Counted from the stretch's first letter, positions 24,441 to 36,180 are shown. The stretch is DNA of 64,000 bases from Mytilus trossulus (GCF_036588685.1 NW_026963314.1:799001-863000); one strand, 5' to 3'. Notes: generated by a model not told the origin, from the sequence alone. Translations and numbers: made by a program.

Positions 24441-25440
24441 GATCAATGACTAACCTGTTTTCCTTTTTTGTAGTTTTGTTACTGTCTCATTCACATATAT
24501 CACAACTTTTTCTCATGTTTTGTGGTCATGATGTACTATATCACTGACGTATATTTTACATATCATTTTTCGTTTGCGTATAATGTCATTGACGTATACC
24601 ACTTTGGCTTTCTTTTTCTGGCCTTAGTTTTCGCAAGGATGTGAAATATAAAAGGTGGTTTCCACAACGTTTAGCGGTAAATATAGGACTAGACAGGAGA
24701 AAATTGAGGTTCTTTGTACATTTATGTCTACCAGAATAGACATGAGGTTGTGTTTGGTTGTTGTAAATGATATAAGGGACAATGAACTGAAGAATAATAA
24801 TGACAAACTTAAATTTTAAAGTTTTTATATTGAGGACAGTTTAAGATTAAAGACATACACTCATATGATTAGACTTTCTATAATGATCTGTATTGCAAAC
24901 GCAAAACACTCGCTTAGGGTTAAAATCCAAACATTACACATTGTGTTACATGAAGAAAGCGGTAATCATGTATTACAAACATGAACAACTACAAGCATTT
25001 AGTTAAAATCAAATTTTGAATTTTTAAGATAGTATTGTAGGAATTCTGTGATATAAATCATAATTGATTAAGTTGAATGTGTATTCGGGTGATAACACAA
25101 ACCCATAATTCATTTCGAAAGACTCTATGTAAACAAATCTGAATCGAATGAACTAAGTACAGCCTATTGCATTGAGGGTGTAGGTAAAGGTAATATGTTT
25201 GGTTAGTTTGCTTGCTAGCTGAACCGGGAAGTCATTATAAGGTAATGTATACATACACACATTCATGGATCTACAATCTGTCGATACCTGCATCTTGGCA
25301 TTGCACAAGGTCATGTTTTTCTCTGACTGTTTATAACGTCTTTACACTAAATTCATTGGATGTTGGATAAATACAGACTGATAATTTAGTCTTAGATGCA
25401 TGATTTTGTTTTATTAGTTGTTAATGGCTTTAAACTAGCT
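24441..25440. other. Residual monomers, then featureless intergenic DNA
   Basis: Three isolated satellite-like cores lie between 24475 and 24605 (TGTCTCATTCACATATATCA, CACTGACGTATATTTTACAT). The rest, to 25440, holds only short ORFs and no recognised repeat. Confidence 0.5.
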
Positions 25441-25895
25441 GTCACTTAACTGCGAGGACTCTCAGGTGTCTTTTTATGTTGGGATGTTCAAGTACCCGGC
25501 CACGTCGACTTCTATTGTTGTCCATCTGATGAGTTTTTATATTGTACTCTTATACCACTGTCCCAGGTTAGGGGAGGGTTGGGATCCTGACAACATGTTT
25601 CACCCCGCCACATTATGTTTATATGTGCCTGTAATTCAGTGGTTATCGTTTGTTTATGTGTTACATTTTTGTGTTTCGTTAATTTTTTTATATATATAAT
25701 GAGGCTATTAGTTTTATTCGTTTGAATTGTTTTACACTGTCATTTCGGGGCCTTTTATAGCTGACTATGCGGTATGGACTTTGCTCATTGATGACGGCCG
25801 TACGGTGACCTATAGTTGTTAATTTCTGTGTCATTTTGGTTTCTTGAGGAGAATTGTCTCATTAGCAATCATACCACATCTTACTTTTTTATATA
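25440..25895 (+). repeat. Interspersed repeat family X, forward copy
   Basis: Starts near CTGTCACTTAACTGCGAGGA, contains CACTGTCCCAGGTTAGGGGA and GACTATGCGGTATGGACTTT, and ends in AATTGTCTCATTAGCAATC then ATACCACATCTTACTTTTTT. The inverted partner is at 29250-29745. The terminal 40 bases resemble the satellite monomers: a CTCATT core, about 12 bases, CCACATCTT, then a T-run. No transposase or RT is encoded. Confidence 0.75.
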
Positions 25896-26630
25896 TACTT
25901 CCCTATTTTCTAAATACGAACACACGAATACACGTAAAACATGTCATACAGTTTAATATTCATAGAACTTCCAATAGCTTAATCTGTTATGTGTCGTCAA
26001 GTGGCCAATATGTCATGCCTATTTAGTACGAGAACAAATGTGCAGTCTATATTGAATGTTAGTTTTTTTTCAGGACGAAAAAAAAAGAACTGAAATGAAA
26101 ACCAGCGTACCAGTCAATGAGAAAGCAACCCAACTACACAATACAATTATTAATCTGTTTTGATTGTATTTAAAACCAACACATTCGTATAGAATATTTG
26201 TTTCGAATACCAAAATAATGCTGACGCATATGACTTAAATAAAAAAGTTATCTTAAACAATATATAAATGGTTTTAAAAGAGATCATGCACTATAATTTA
26301 AATGTTGTTTTCTTCTTCAAACATCACACAGTTAGTGGATGTGTATCAAAGAACAACACATCTTTACAGCATTACTTTACATTCCCATTTACAGTTGATT
26401 TACAGTTGATTTGTTGACACACAAATCGTTGAGCACACCAAACATCTACATAACAAATGTGGTAATATTGTCTGTAACCTAAATACCGACGACAACTGTA
26501 TAAATCCTGACAATCAGTTTAAAAGGGTAGATAGAAAATAAAACAAAAGTAAACAGAAGGTTTTTTTTTGGATGACGAAATACACAAACAGATCCGAGTC
26601 CATATAAACTCATGGCCTAAAAGATTTATT
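25896..26630. other. Downstream region of the NHL exon
   Basis: AT-rich. On the minus strand it would hold the 3' UTR of the NHL gene; an AATAAA on the minus strand lies at about 26624-26629, just after the stop codon. Otherwise nothing recognised. Confidence 0.35.
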
Positions 26631-26633
26631 TGT

Positions 26634-27460
26634 TTATTTCTTTTGTTGTTTGACGTCAAAAAGAAAAGCATCATAATCATTACAAACAAGCAGACTATTT
26701 TCGCTTTTGTCAAAATAAATTCCACGCGGGATTCTCAATCCATCAGATTCAGTAAGAAGTTCTCTATGATGTTTACCATCATCTGATACAACTATTACTG
26801 TGCTGGTGTTGTAATACATTGTCATATATACATTTCCCGCATTATCTGTTGTCACACGAACTAAATCTTGAAACTTATCATTTTTAAACTTCCACATTAA
26901 CTGTCCATCTAACGAGCAGCAGTATATTGATGTAGTGTCTATACAGACCAACCTGTTTCTGTCTACTGTAATGTCGGTGATAAGGTCTGAAGGTACCGTT
27001 ATAGTACGTATTACTTTACCTGTCAGATCCATCACACGTATTATACTCTCATCAATAACAACGTACAGGTTATTAAGATTATATGATATTCCCCAGCAGT
27101 CATCACTGGTGTTGATTGTACTGGTGACAGAACCTGTAGATATATTTATTATCAGTATGGTACTGTCACTACAGGATACTGCTATAGTGTTACTATCTAT
27201 CTCTGTTAAATAATGTGGTTTATAGGATAGAGAAATGTGATGGATATCAGTACCGTCTGAATTACAAATAATAAGTCGGTTATTCCCGTAGTCGGTAAAC
27301 ACTAATGTATTGACTATTTTGATACAGCTAGTAATGTCCAGACTTTCATGCGTTGAGTTTTTAATATTTATTTGTTTACGCAAAGAGACAGAAACAGGAA
27401 GGTTGTATTTGACGGGTGTTTGAGCTTGAGTAAATGATTCTTCTGTGGTTGTTGTATTTT
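26634..27460 (-). CDS. NHL-type beta-propeller, terminal exon of a TRIM-like protein
   Basis: Last exon of a minus-strand gene, about 275 codons ending at a TAA. The first codons of the open frame (27482-27461, MPYFSFS) are intronic: they read TTATTTTTCTTTTTCAG, a strong splice acceptor, so the exon begins at 27460 with a split codon (two bases). After a variable linker the protein shows repeated propeller blades, for example VNTLVFTDYGNNRLIICNSDG, DLITDITVDRNRLVCID, SLDGQLMWKFKND and GNVYMTMYYN...VVSDDGKHHRELL. This layout (single 3' exon with an NHL/WD-like propeller) is typical of the expanded bivalve TRIM56/TRIM71-like family, in which RING and B-box domains bind upstream; those exons were not found in the window between 27483 and 64000, so either they lie in a long intron-rich stretch I could not read or the copy is partial. 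Cytoplasmic ligand or RNA/protein-binding role is inference from family. Confidence 0.75.
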
Positions 27461-27842
27461 CTGAAAAAGAAAAATAAGGCATTCAACCAATACCTGAAAA
27501 CATGGATTTAATTTCGTAACATATCTCTTGGTTATGTACACTTTAAAATGTTAATTGGGAAAATGGGGGGAGGGGTAGGATATTTTTCGGATTGACTTCC
27601 TTTTCATCGTTTGCTACACATGCCTATCATTGTTCGGCGGCTTTATTTTCACCTTTGTACATTACCCTGTAGTTAGAGTTGACAGAATATTCCTTTCATC
27701 CGGTTTTGAAAAAAAAATATTTCCACAACGAATCTTCTCCTAATTCATGTAGTGATAAATGAAAGAGATTACAAACAAGAGAAATGTGCTAATCAAGTCA
27801 TGTACTGGACAAAACTATCCAATGTTTATATTGCTTCCTTAT

Positions 27843-28540
27843 CAGTCAGGGGCATTACTTAAACAAGTAACAATTAAAATTACCTATACAAGTAATGTTG
27901 AAAACGAGGCTTATTTAAATATAACTTATATAAGTTATTTTTCTGAATATTATTTTTATAGGTGTCCAAGAATACAGATTTAACTAGCTTTAACCAATTT
28001 TCACAGTTATCTGGCTATTTTTCCCTTGATATATAAAAACTAATTCTTTAGAAACACTAATGAACTTTCTGACGCACTTATCTTTCATACCGACGCTTCT
28101 GGGTCAAAGATTGGTCTCTTGGGACTATTAAATTATCATTTTTCTCTAAAATCTTGAAGGTAGACTGATATAAATAGATAGATACTTGTGAATTAATTAA
28201 GACCTGAGGTTATTTATAATTTTGGACCTTAATCAATTACATATGTGCCTTAGATAAGTGTAATTGCTATTTTTTTCAAAAATGTCTAAAATAACTGATT
28301 CAAGTAATATTTTTGTCATTATTTTCAAAGTAACCCTTTATCTCTATACTCCTTTCTAATCTGATAAATTCTTTATTTTATGATATCAAATGTTGTTTAA
28401 AATCATGAAAACTACATTTAGTCTATGTTTCGATTGAAAATTAAAATAACTCTATTAAGTAATCTTATTATTTTTAAAATAGAAAATTACTTATATAAGT
28501 AATTAAAAAAAATAACTTGTTTAAGTAACGCCCCTGACTG
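27843..28540. mobile_element. 698-bp hAT-like MITE with TIRs and 5-bp target duplication
   Basis: Both ends begin CAGTCAGGGGC, followed by RTTACTTAAACAAGT, as inverted repeats of more than 20 bases. The flanks CTTAT (27838-27842) and CTTAT (28541-28545) form a direct 5-bp duplication. The interior is AT-rich with many ACTTATATAAGT-like palindromes and no transposase. The CAGGGGC start resembles hAT ends, although classic hAT duplications are 8 bp, so the superfamily is tentative. Confidence 0.85.
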
Positions 28541-28719
28541 CTTATTCCTTTCTACCATGAACTTCATTCAGCATATTGATGGTTTTTTTTTGTGGATATG
28601 AATTTCGTTTTTTTTTCTGTCGGAAATCACAGAACCAACTGATAAAAACCACTAGACAAAGTGAAAACTTAGTCTCAATGAATAAAAGTAGAAACACACA
28701 AGAGATATTGTAAAGATTG

Positions 28720-28990
28720 GTTTCTTGGTTGCTGATTGCTTAACGTCCAGTGACTTATACTTCATGCATGTTCAGGATGAAAAAAAGACAATGAACAGAA
28801 CAATTCGGTCATGTAAAAGAGATTATCTGGACAAGGTCGGACAAAAATTTAGACTGCCACTGGATTATGAGGGAATATTGGTTAGGGACAGGAACCTACG
28901 GGCCCTTAAATAGTTGTTACAATGGTTCTTAAATTACAGCTAGCGTTGCGTTCATTATTCACGAGTCATCGGAATTAATATCCCCAACCT
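28720..28990 (+). repeat. Interspersed repeat (GTCCAGTG/TTCATGCATGTTCAGGA family)
   Basis: Contains GCTTAACGTCCAGTGACTT, CATGCATGTTCAGGATGA and ACCTACGGGCCCTTAAATAG. I associate these words with a common mussel repeat. The second half is loosely similar to 49515-49620 (ATGAGGG...CCTACGG...CAATGGTTCT). A 62-residue ORF is a by-product. Confidence 0.5.
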
Positions 28991-29249
28991 GACCAGATTT
29001 TGCTGAATACCTGTACATTCTGCACAGTTAAACAAACACCTTAGTTGACAAACGTTTCATCATTTGCAGTCAAATTTCAGTTGAATACTGTATGTATAGG
29101 ACACTTATCAACGTACCATGATATAGAGGGGCTTCTGTTTTATAGTGACGCACTTTTTGATAGCCGTAAAAATAGTCTAATTGGGTATTTAGATATTTGT
29201 CCGGCCAAAAATATAATGTTGAAGATATAATAAAAAAGACAACTATCCA

Positions 29250-29745
29250 CAAAAGACCAAAATGACACAAACATAAACAATTATAGGTCACCGTACGGCC
29301 TTCAACAATGAGCAAAGCCCATACCGCATATAGTCAGCTATAAAAGGTCCCGATAAGACAATGTAAAAAAAATCAATCGAGAAAAAGTAACGGCCTTATT
29401 TATGTAAAAAAATGAACGAAAAAACAAGTGTGTAACACATAAACAAACAACAACCACTGAATTACAGGCTCCTGACTTGGGACAGGCACATACATAAATA
29501 ATGTGGCGGGGTTAAACATGTTAGCGGGATCCCAACCCTCCCCTAACCTGGGACAGTGGTATAAAAGTACAGCATAAGAAACAAACTATAAAAATCAGTT
29601 GAAAAAGGCTTAACTCATCAGATAGACAAAAAATAAAAGTGGACGTGGACGGGTATTTATACATCCCGACACAAAAAGACACAATGAACAGATCGGAGAG
29701 TACTCGCAGTTAGCTGACAGCTAGTTCAAAGCCACTAACAACTAA
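29250..29745 (-). repeat. Interspersed repeat family X, inverted copy
   Basis: Contains, in reversed order and orientation, the words of 25440-25895: AGGTCACCGTACGGCCTTCA, CCCATACCGCATATAGTCAG, TCCCCTAACCTGGGACAGTG and GCAGTTAGCTGACAGCTAG. With the forward copy it forms a large inverted pair that encloses the NHL exon. Confidence 0.75.
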
Positions 29746-30066
29746 TAAAAACCTCATGCCTCTAACGTTTTTAAGGAGATAAATACAAGTTGGAACATGT
29801 GAAATATTGTCTAATATCGTTTAATTAAAAAAAAATAATTGAAATAGAAACAAACAAAAAAACGCGGGTGCTCATTTGATTACTGATCAAACTTTTGTAA
29901 AAAATAAATAACAGACTAAACTCGAAGGTCTAGTTCATGCTCTTAACGTATCATCATCAAGTTGGAATTAAAGATAGCATCGTCTATCGGAATGGGACTG
30001 CGATTTTTTGTATAAAATGTTCATTGAATTTTAACTCGTGCAATAAAAGAAACAGGTTGGTATGTG

Positions 30067-30273
30067 TAAAAGAGGGACGAACGATATAAGAGGAACAGTC
30101 AAACGCATAGATCGAAAACATACTGACACCGTCATGGCTAAACAAGAGAAAGACAAACAGACAAACAATAGTATACATGACACAATATATACAACTAAAG
30201 GATAAGTAACACGACTCCCACCAACACTGGGGTGATCTCAGCTGCTCCGGAAGGATAATCAGATCCTGCCCCT
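30067..30273 (-). mobile_element. Penelope-like element 3' UTR, inverted solo tail
   Basis: Reverse complement of the tail at 13229-13435: starts AAAGAGGGACGAACGATATA and ends at AGCTGCTCCGGAAGGATAAT then CAGATCCTGCCCC. A 120-residue minus-strand ORF over it is spurious. Confidence 0.75.
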
Positions 30274-30284
30274 TAATTAGTATT

Positions 30285-30875
30285 GTGATTAACGATATAA
30301 AAAAAAATATTAGAAAACAATGTTTACTAGATAAAACAGCATACAAAGGTGATCCTATTAGCAGCCCAGGTATATCTATGATTTCAGTGCATTTTCATAG
30401 ATTTAAATGTAAGTAGAACTTAAAAATAGTTAATCCTAGCATTTTTGATTTAGTCAATTTTTCCGAATGCGTTTTGCATCCATGGGGTAAATCAGCAACT
30501 TTTCTTGGGACAGAGACATTCATACAGAATGTTTTTGCTTTGAAGCAATTTCATTCTCTCTAGTTTTCTTTATGACATCTTTCAATATAAATCACGAGCT
30601 CCAATTCTCAAAACGCGCATTGCATACGCGCTTCTGATATCCGACACCTCATCTGGGACACTTTCAGCGCCTCTTGTATTGATATTGAAGCTTTGCGCAT
30701 TCGCAAACGGATGACCACACTAATACAGATTTTAAACAGTTCTTCTTACTAGTCGAAAGAATAGATACTCCGTTACTTTAAAGAACTGTTGAATTTTTTT
30801 TTTAAATGTTCCCGTCTTGAAAATGAACGACACATTTGCCACTGGACGTATTAATAATAATAATAATTCGACATT
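30285..30875. other. Intergenic, GC-richer patch, nothing assigned
   Basis: Around 30600-30720 the composition rises (AACGCGCATTGCATACGCGC), possibly an old repeat. A small (AAT)n run is at 30848-30865. No gene is supported. Confidence 0.35.
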
Positions 30876-30879
30876 TTAT

Positions 30880-31164
30880 TTATGAGCTAACCATAGAGAA
30901 ATATTTCGTATTGTTTTCTCTTGATCTGACATTCTTCATAACTAAAAGTGTGTTTTTAATCAGGGGGGGTGGGGGGTAGATAAAAGTTTTGTGCACTTTA
31001 GCACAAAATGTCTTTCGGTAACGCTCATACATATCTTGGAGCAAGCATTTCAAGGGATCATCTTTATCCAGAGTAAAGAAATTTGTACAGATATTTATAT
31101 CTCGGTTTGAGGTGCTTTGTTGCGAGTTGTCCGGTGGATCTGCGGGATGTATACGTACCAACAT
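30880..31164 (-). CDS. Unknown short ORF, possible exon
   Basis: 94 codons starting MLVRIHPADPPDNSQQSTSN and running through DKDDPLKCLLQDMYERYRKT. The first 60 residues have protein-like composition, whereas the last third (YPPPPLIKN onward) overlaps a poly-C stretch and looks noncoding. No convincing splice acceptor precedes the ATG and no clean donor was found. It could be an exon of an upstream part of the NHL gene, a relic, or chance. Not recognised as any family. Confidence 0.25.
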   Translation of the reverse strand: MLVRIHPADPPDNSQQSTSNRDINICTNFFTLDKDDPLKCLLQDMYERYRKTFCAKVHKTFIYPPPPLIKNTLLVMKNVRSRENNTKYFSMVSS

Positions 31165-31318
31165 CAGATTAGAATTGTGTGAATGAATAAGATGACTCTT
31201 ATACGAATTTCTGTAGTTTTAATGATCCTCAGTTTGCCTATTTTTAAAAACATTTTGTAGCTGTAAATAACTCAAAGCCTTTCAAACCAGTATATCAACT
31301 GTTAGGGTTGATAATTAA

Positions 31319-31549
31319 ATGTGTTCTTATGCTGTGCTTTTTCCGAATATGAAATATGATCTCAAGGCAAAAGAAAAAAAATCTACAAATTATATGTCAT
31401 ATGGGTACTCATTGATAAAATGCAATACCATTGATATAATGAACCCCCTTGATGATTGGGGTATAACCTCTTCCTGGCTTATGTCAAAGAATGTATTCTC
31501 CTTTTGTCTTAACAAGTTCATCGGAAGATACCAAGACCTTTTTGATTAA
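31319..31549 (+). other. Unknown short ORF, weak support
   Basis: 76 codons with a CNTIDIMNPLDDWGITSSWL segment of protein-like composition, but no splice signals, no upstream exon and no recognised domain. Treated as unsupported unless transcript data exist. Confidence 0.12.
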
Positions 31550-31734
31550 TATTATGTAGCAACATGATGGTCATATATAGAGTGTCAATTCTATGTACAG
31601 ACGTTATTCATCATCGGAATTACCTGTTATAGTCTTCTTTTATTTTGTTTGGTAAATTGATAACCCTCACAGTTCAGTCCAATTCTATTACTATCCGTTT
31701 CTGGGGTAGCTCGGTACTTATACATCCGGTCATT

Positions 31735-31890
31735 GTGTTATTTTGCCATAGTCTATATAACCAGGTTTAATCCATCATTTTCCATAAAAGAAAATGTCTC
31801 AACCAAGTCTGGTATATGACAAATTATATTCCTTTCATTAATGTGTTCGACCTTTTGATTTTGCAATTGGATAAGAGACTTTGCATGAAT
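31735..31890 (+). repeat. Diverged copy of repeat family Y
   Basis: Shares ordered words with 34205-34430: ATAACCAGGTTTAATCCA, TCATTTTCCATAAAAGAAAATG, AACCAAGTCTGGTATATGACA and GACCTTTTGATTTTGC. About 75-80 percent similar by eye. Confidence 0.6.
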
Positions 31891-31959
31891 ACGAATTCTC
31901 GTCTTAATGTATTAATTAAAAGATGTAGTATGATTGCCTATGAAACATATTTCCACTAA

Positions 31960-32365
31960 AGACAACATGGCACAGAAGTTGACAACTATAGGTTACCGTA
32001 CGACCTTCAACAATTAGCAAAAGCTATACCATGTAGTAGGAGATTAAAAATCACAAAATTACAAATTTTACACGATTCAAACAAGAAATCTAGCAGCGTG
32101 ATTAATGTCCGAAATAATAAAAGAAAAAAAATACCACGAACTGCAGCAAACCATACCAATTGTGGTGGGATTACACATATTAGCTGGTGCTAAACTCTCT
32201 TCCAAACTACGATCAGATGTGTGACAATTCAATATATATAGGACAAAACTATAAAATCAGTTGATATATGCATTTCTCCTCAGATTGATAAAATAATCCT
32301 AACGCAAACTAAAAAGACACAAAATACATATTTGAGAATACTTGCAGTTACTTGTATTTAAGCTA
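31960..32365 (-). repeat. Diverged inverted copy of family X
   Basis: AGTTGACAACTATAGGTTAC, CGTACGACCTTCAACAATTA, GGTGGGATTACACATATTAG and GAGAATACTTGCAGTTACTT align in order with 29250-29745. More decayed than the other copies. Confidence 0.6.
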
Positions 32366-34200
32366 GTTCAACAAATGTTCAATTCCAATAATAACTTACA
32401 TTCAATCATGTTGCCAAGACTAAAGAGAGGCAAAGGTACACTCAAAGTAAACATTCGTTATGAGTGGACAACATTTTCTGTCGCCTATCCAACTGACCCT
32501 CAGGTGTTACAGACATTTTCTGTCACATATTAAACTTACCGTCAAGCAAAAGTGAATGGACATATGCTTCTTCATTTTCTGAAAAAGATGAATTGATTTT
32601 TTAACAAATAATACATTAAATTAAAATGGATTTGTTTTATTGTCCACAATTTTACAATAGCACGTTTGGTGTATATACAAAATGTAGTCCTGGTATCTAA
32701 GATGAGTTTATTGTTAACTTGTAAACTTGTGCTCGTCATTCGAATAAAATAAACATTTGCCACTGTCCGTAAATACCTCTAGAATGATTGGAAAAACAAT
32801 TTGAATACTATAATAGGGATTGTTTAGATTATCAGTTAATCACTTGAAAAGGTGGGACGCCATTTTGACCGCGGGATGTACAAGTAAAAATGGTGATATT
32901 GACAAAGAAGACTCATGTAGAGAGAATGTCACACACTCTGCAAGGACCATTTTAACAAATCTTCGAGGGGTCCATAGTATGCCTGTTACATGGCATCTTT
33001 CTGTGCCTATCTAATAAACCCTCATTTTCCAATTGCAATTTCTTCGGCCGTTATTGCGCATTGCCGCAAACAGGCCTATTGTATCTAGTGTTAATCTGTT
33101 TTCGTCCTGTACATGATTTAAATAATTGCTATTGGACGTTAAACACTCATTAAATCAATCATCATGAACATTAGTGAAATATTTGCCACTTTTCGTTAAT
33201 TAGAGAACTATGAATCAATCTAGAATTAATGAATTGTTTATCATTAAGAAAATCTATTCTGTGGTTTGTAGTGTCAAATTTTTAGTTTTGTGGTATATTC
33301 TTTCTGACTTAAACTATGTTGATGGACATAAGGGCATTTTAATATTTCAATAATAAGAGGAAATGTTATAATACTGGAGATCATACCATGATATCATTAC
33401 TTTTACAGTGATCTGGTAAGTAGGAGTTGCATGAGCCGGGATAGAAAAAAATAGCTTTCTATTTTAGGAGGGATGTTTTTGTCGCAAGGTTGCTGCGCAG
33501 GATGTTTGAATACGCACGCACATCAGAACAGAATAGGGAGGTAAAATAAGAAGATTATTGTGGTAAAATGCCACGCTTTCTGTAGTAAAATTCTTGTAAG
33601 ATTGCTATACGCAAGCCGTAGTTGGTCTTTTGCAAAGCTAAAGTTTTGGTTATATATCATTTACCGCCAATATGTGGTCGTCAAATCCCAAAGCCCTACA
33701 TACCAGTTCACATACTTTTAGGGGTGACTATTACATTTGTTCTAAATTTGTGCTCTTTTATATTATGCATGTCACTGATCTTTTAGCTAAAAATTTATAC
33801 CAATTGATCTTCGTCGATTTGTGTTATGTTACTTAATAACTCTTAAATGAAATGCAAATTTGTTTACAATTTGGAAATTAGAAAAGTCAATGAGAATGTT
33901 ATATTCATAATTTAAGACCTTCTAACAAAAGAATTGTTAATCTTTTCTTGCCCTATATACTGTTTTTACAGGCAATGATTACTTATTTTTCTATACCGTA
34001 TATTGAGTTATTTGCTGTTCGGAACGATAGATCAACAACCTGGACGATATAAAGTTTCAAGGAAATATGCTTTAAGGCATAATATAATGACCTGTAAGGT
34101 CATTTTTTCCCCACTTCAATTCAAACATTTATTTACTTAAATATTTAATTCGTTTGTGAAGTATCGTGCGTTTTTAAGAATTATAGTTTCGTTGACAATT
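32366..34200. other. Intergenic with small repeat relics
   Basis: Around 32690-32730 a GTAGTCCTGGTATCTAAGAT word and around 33130-33215 TATTGGACGTTAAACACTCA and ATATTTGCCACTTTTCGTTA are relics of common interspersed repeats. ORFs here (for example 32820-33014) have no further support. Confidence 0.4.
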
Positions 34201-34204
34201 TAAT

Positions 34205-34430
34205 GGAATTTGATGCGACTGTCATATAAGTGAGAGGTTTAGCTAGCTATAAAACCAGGTTCAATCCACCATTTTCTACATTAGAAAATGCCTGTACCAA
34301 GTCAGGAATATGACAGTTGTTACCCATTCGTTTGATGTGTTTGGACTTTTGATTTTGCCTTTTGATTTTTGATTTTCCTTTTTGAATTTTCCGCGGAGTT
34401 CGGTATTTTTGTGTTTTTACTTTTTCCTTT
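34205..34430 (+). repeat. Interspersed repeat family Y, best copy
   Basis: GATGCGACTGTCATATAAGT, GAGAGGTTTAGCTAGCTATA, AAACCAGGTTCAATCCACCA, TGTACCAAGTCAGGAATATG and CCGCGGAGTTCGGTATTTTT follow in order. I recognise this as a very frequent Mytilus repeat. Other copies are at 31735-31890 and 48999-49095. Confidence 0.75.
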
Positions 34431-34966
34431 TTAAAGTTCCATCGTCGTTGATGTACAAAATGTACATTTCAACTTTCAAAACAAAGAATGTTAAGTCTTG
34501 TTAATGCTCGCTACGATAAAGAATCATTGTGCGAGATGAATTTAATAATGCAAATTTTTTCATAACACTTTTTAAACAAGCTAGATTCAATATGTTCGTC
34601 TGTAGGATTTTGAAAATCTTATTGTTTAACACTGTATAGGAAATCATACGTCAACCAATGTACGGACATTCGTTCAACATGTACATGTATAACAATGTCG
34701 TGCTCTAGTCGTGCCAGTCTTTAATTTTTTACATCAATGTATATATTTTACTCTGATAAATGATCAAATGACGAAAATATTCTTATTAGTACTGTCAGAG
34801 ACATATCATACAAGAGATTGGCAACTCGGTGAAATCCCTTAATAGCACAAGGCCAGATTTAAACCTCGCGAGATCTCTTTTGGTAATAGAGTTTTTATCA
34901 AAGTATTAAAAGTACTCGAAGTAAGGGTTAATGTTCAAGCATAAATTAACTGTTTCAGTGTTAAAT

Positions 34967-35583
34967 TTAAGGAAGTTAGGGTGTCTTTCTCCATTTTGGA
35001 TTTTGAAATACTAGAAAACAAGGTCTAGAGTTTTGATTAAATGTGCAAATTTTGAAATAAGTAGGTAATTTGTGTGTAAGATTTTTCATTATGATATAGA
35101 AAATACCATGCTTTATCATATTTATGGTTGTATTTTACCAAAACACAACTAATTTTGTCTGATTCATTTGTTTCTTACTTTGCAAAATAAGGGGAGACAA
35201 CTCAAATGCAAGGGCAGATAATTCAGATTGTGGTAAATTTACAATAGAATGTGTTAGGAATTTACCCATTTTATTATGTAGCAAGAAAACGAGTTCGGTG
35301 ACCCCATTTTTTCTTCTTCTTATCTGAAAGAATAATATTTGAGCTATCTTCTCATATTTTATCTCCAAATGCTATGGTGTGGCTTTCGTTTTATGACCGA
35401 AAATTGGGTTTTCTATGCATAATCTATACAAAATTTGACAATTTGCACAACCTGTCGTGCGAAAACTAATCCGGTGACCCATTCTTTTTATTAATGTTCT
35501 TAAACAAGCGAGATATAAACTACATTTTGCCAAATTATTAAGAAATTCTATGGATTATAATTAAGACACCCCATCTACCTTAA
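34967..35583. mobile_element. 617-bp TTAA-flanked MITE
   Basis: The left end TTAAGGAAGTTAGGGTGTCT and the right end (reverse complement) TTAAGGTAGATGGGGTGTCT form inverted repeats of about 21 bases including the TTAA target sites. TTAA duplication with GG-starting ends points to a TTAA-specific superfamily (piggyBac or Kolobok type). No transposase inside; a 77-codon minus ORF is not convincing. Confidence 0.8.
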
Positions 35584-36180
35584 CATAATTAGTTAAATAA
35601 TTTGAGATCAAGGATTGTGTATTTGGTTAGAACTAACATTTAATAGAAAATGGAAATATAAGTCTCACTTTTGACGTCGAATACAAAAATATTAAATCAT
35701 ATTTTAAGCGTAAGGAGCTGCTAAATATACGATCAAAACTCACAGCAGCAGGTATTGTTGCCTTTTCATGTAACAATTTGTGTAAGAAGAAACATTTTAC
35801 TATGTTTAACTTCTGTTAACTTGGCAAGTTGACTTCAGAGCATACACCAGTTTAAATGTCATATTGATATCTGAATGTTTCCTTTTTTTTTTTACTTTTA
35901 AACTAGTTAAAATCTCTTTTCAGTTTTGAAACATACATGCACATGTGTAAATAGTTTTACAACTATTTGACTTGATTTGTTAGTTAAAACCCTTTTTCTT
36001 TTACTAATCAAACTGCACGAAAATGTGTCTACCTTTTTTTGTATATAAGGCTGATTTAATTGATGGTTGCCTTACATCCAGTGGCAAATATTTTTTATAT
36101 TTTTTGTATATTGATGTGCGAGTGTATGACATTTCTTTTCTGTACAGTATATGTAATATAATATTTAACTCTCCACAAGA
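35584..36180. other. Intergenic, nothing recognised
   Basis: AT-rich. A relic TTACATCCAGTGGCAAATAT near 36072 belongs to the same repeat family as 28720-28990. Confidence 0.35.

Noticed and set aside
26935..27213. 92-codon plus ORF
   Set aside because: Antisense shadow of the NHL exon.
29984..30346. 120-codon minus ORF
   Set aside because: Covers the inverted Penelope-like 3' UTR; noncoding in every other copy.
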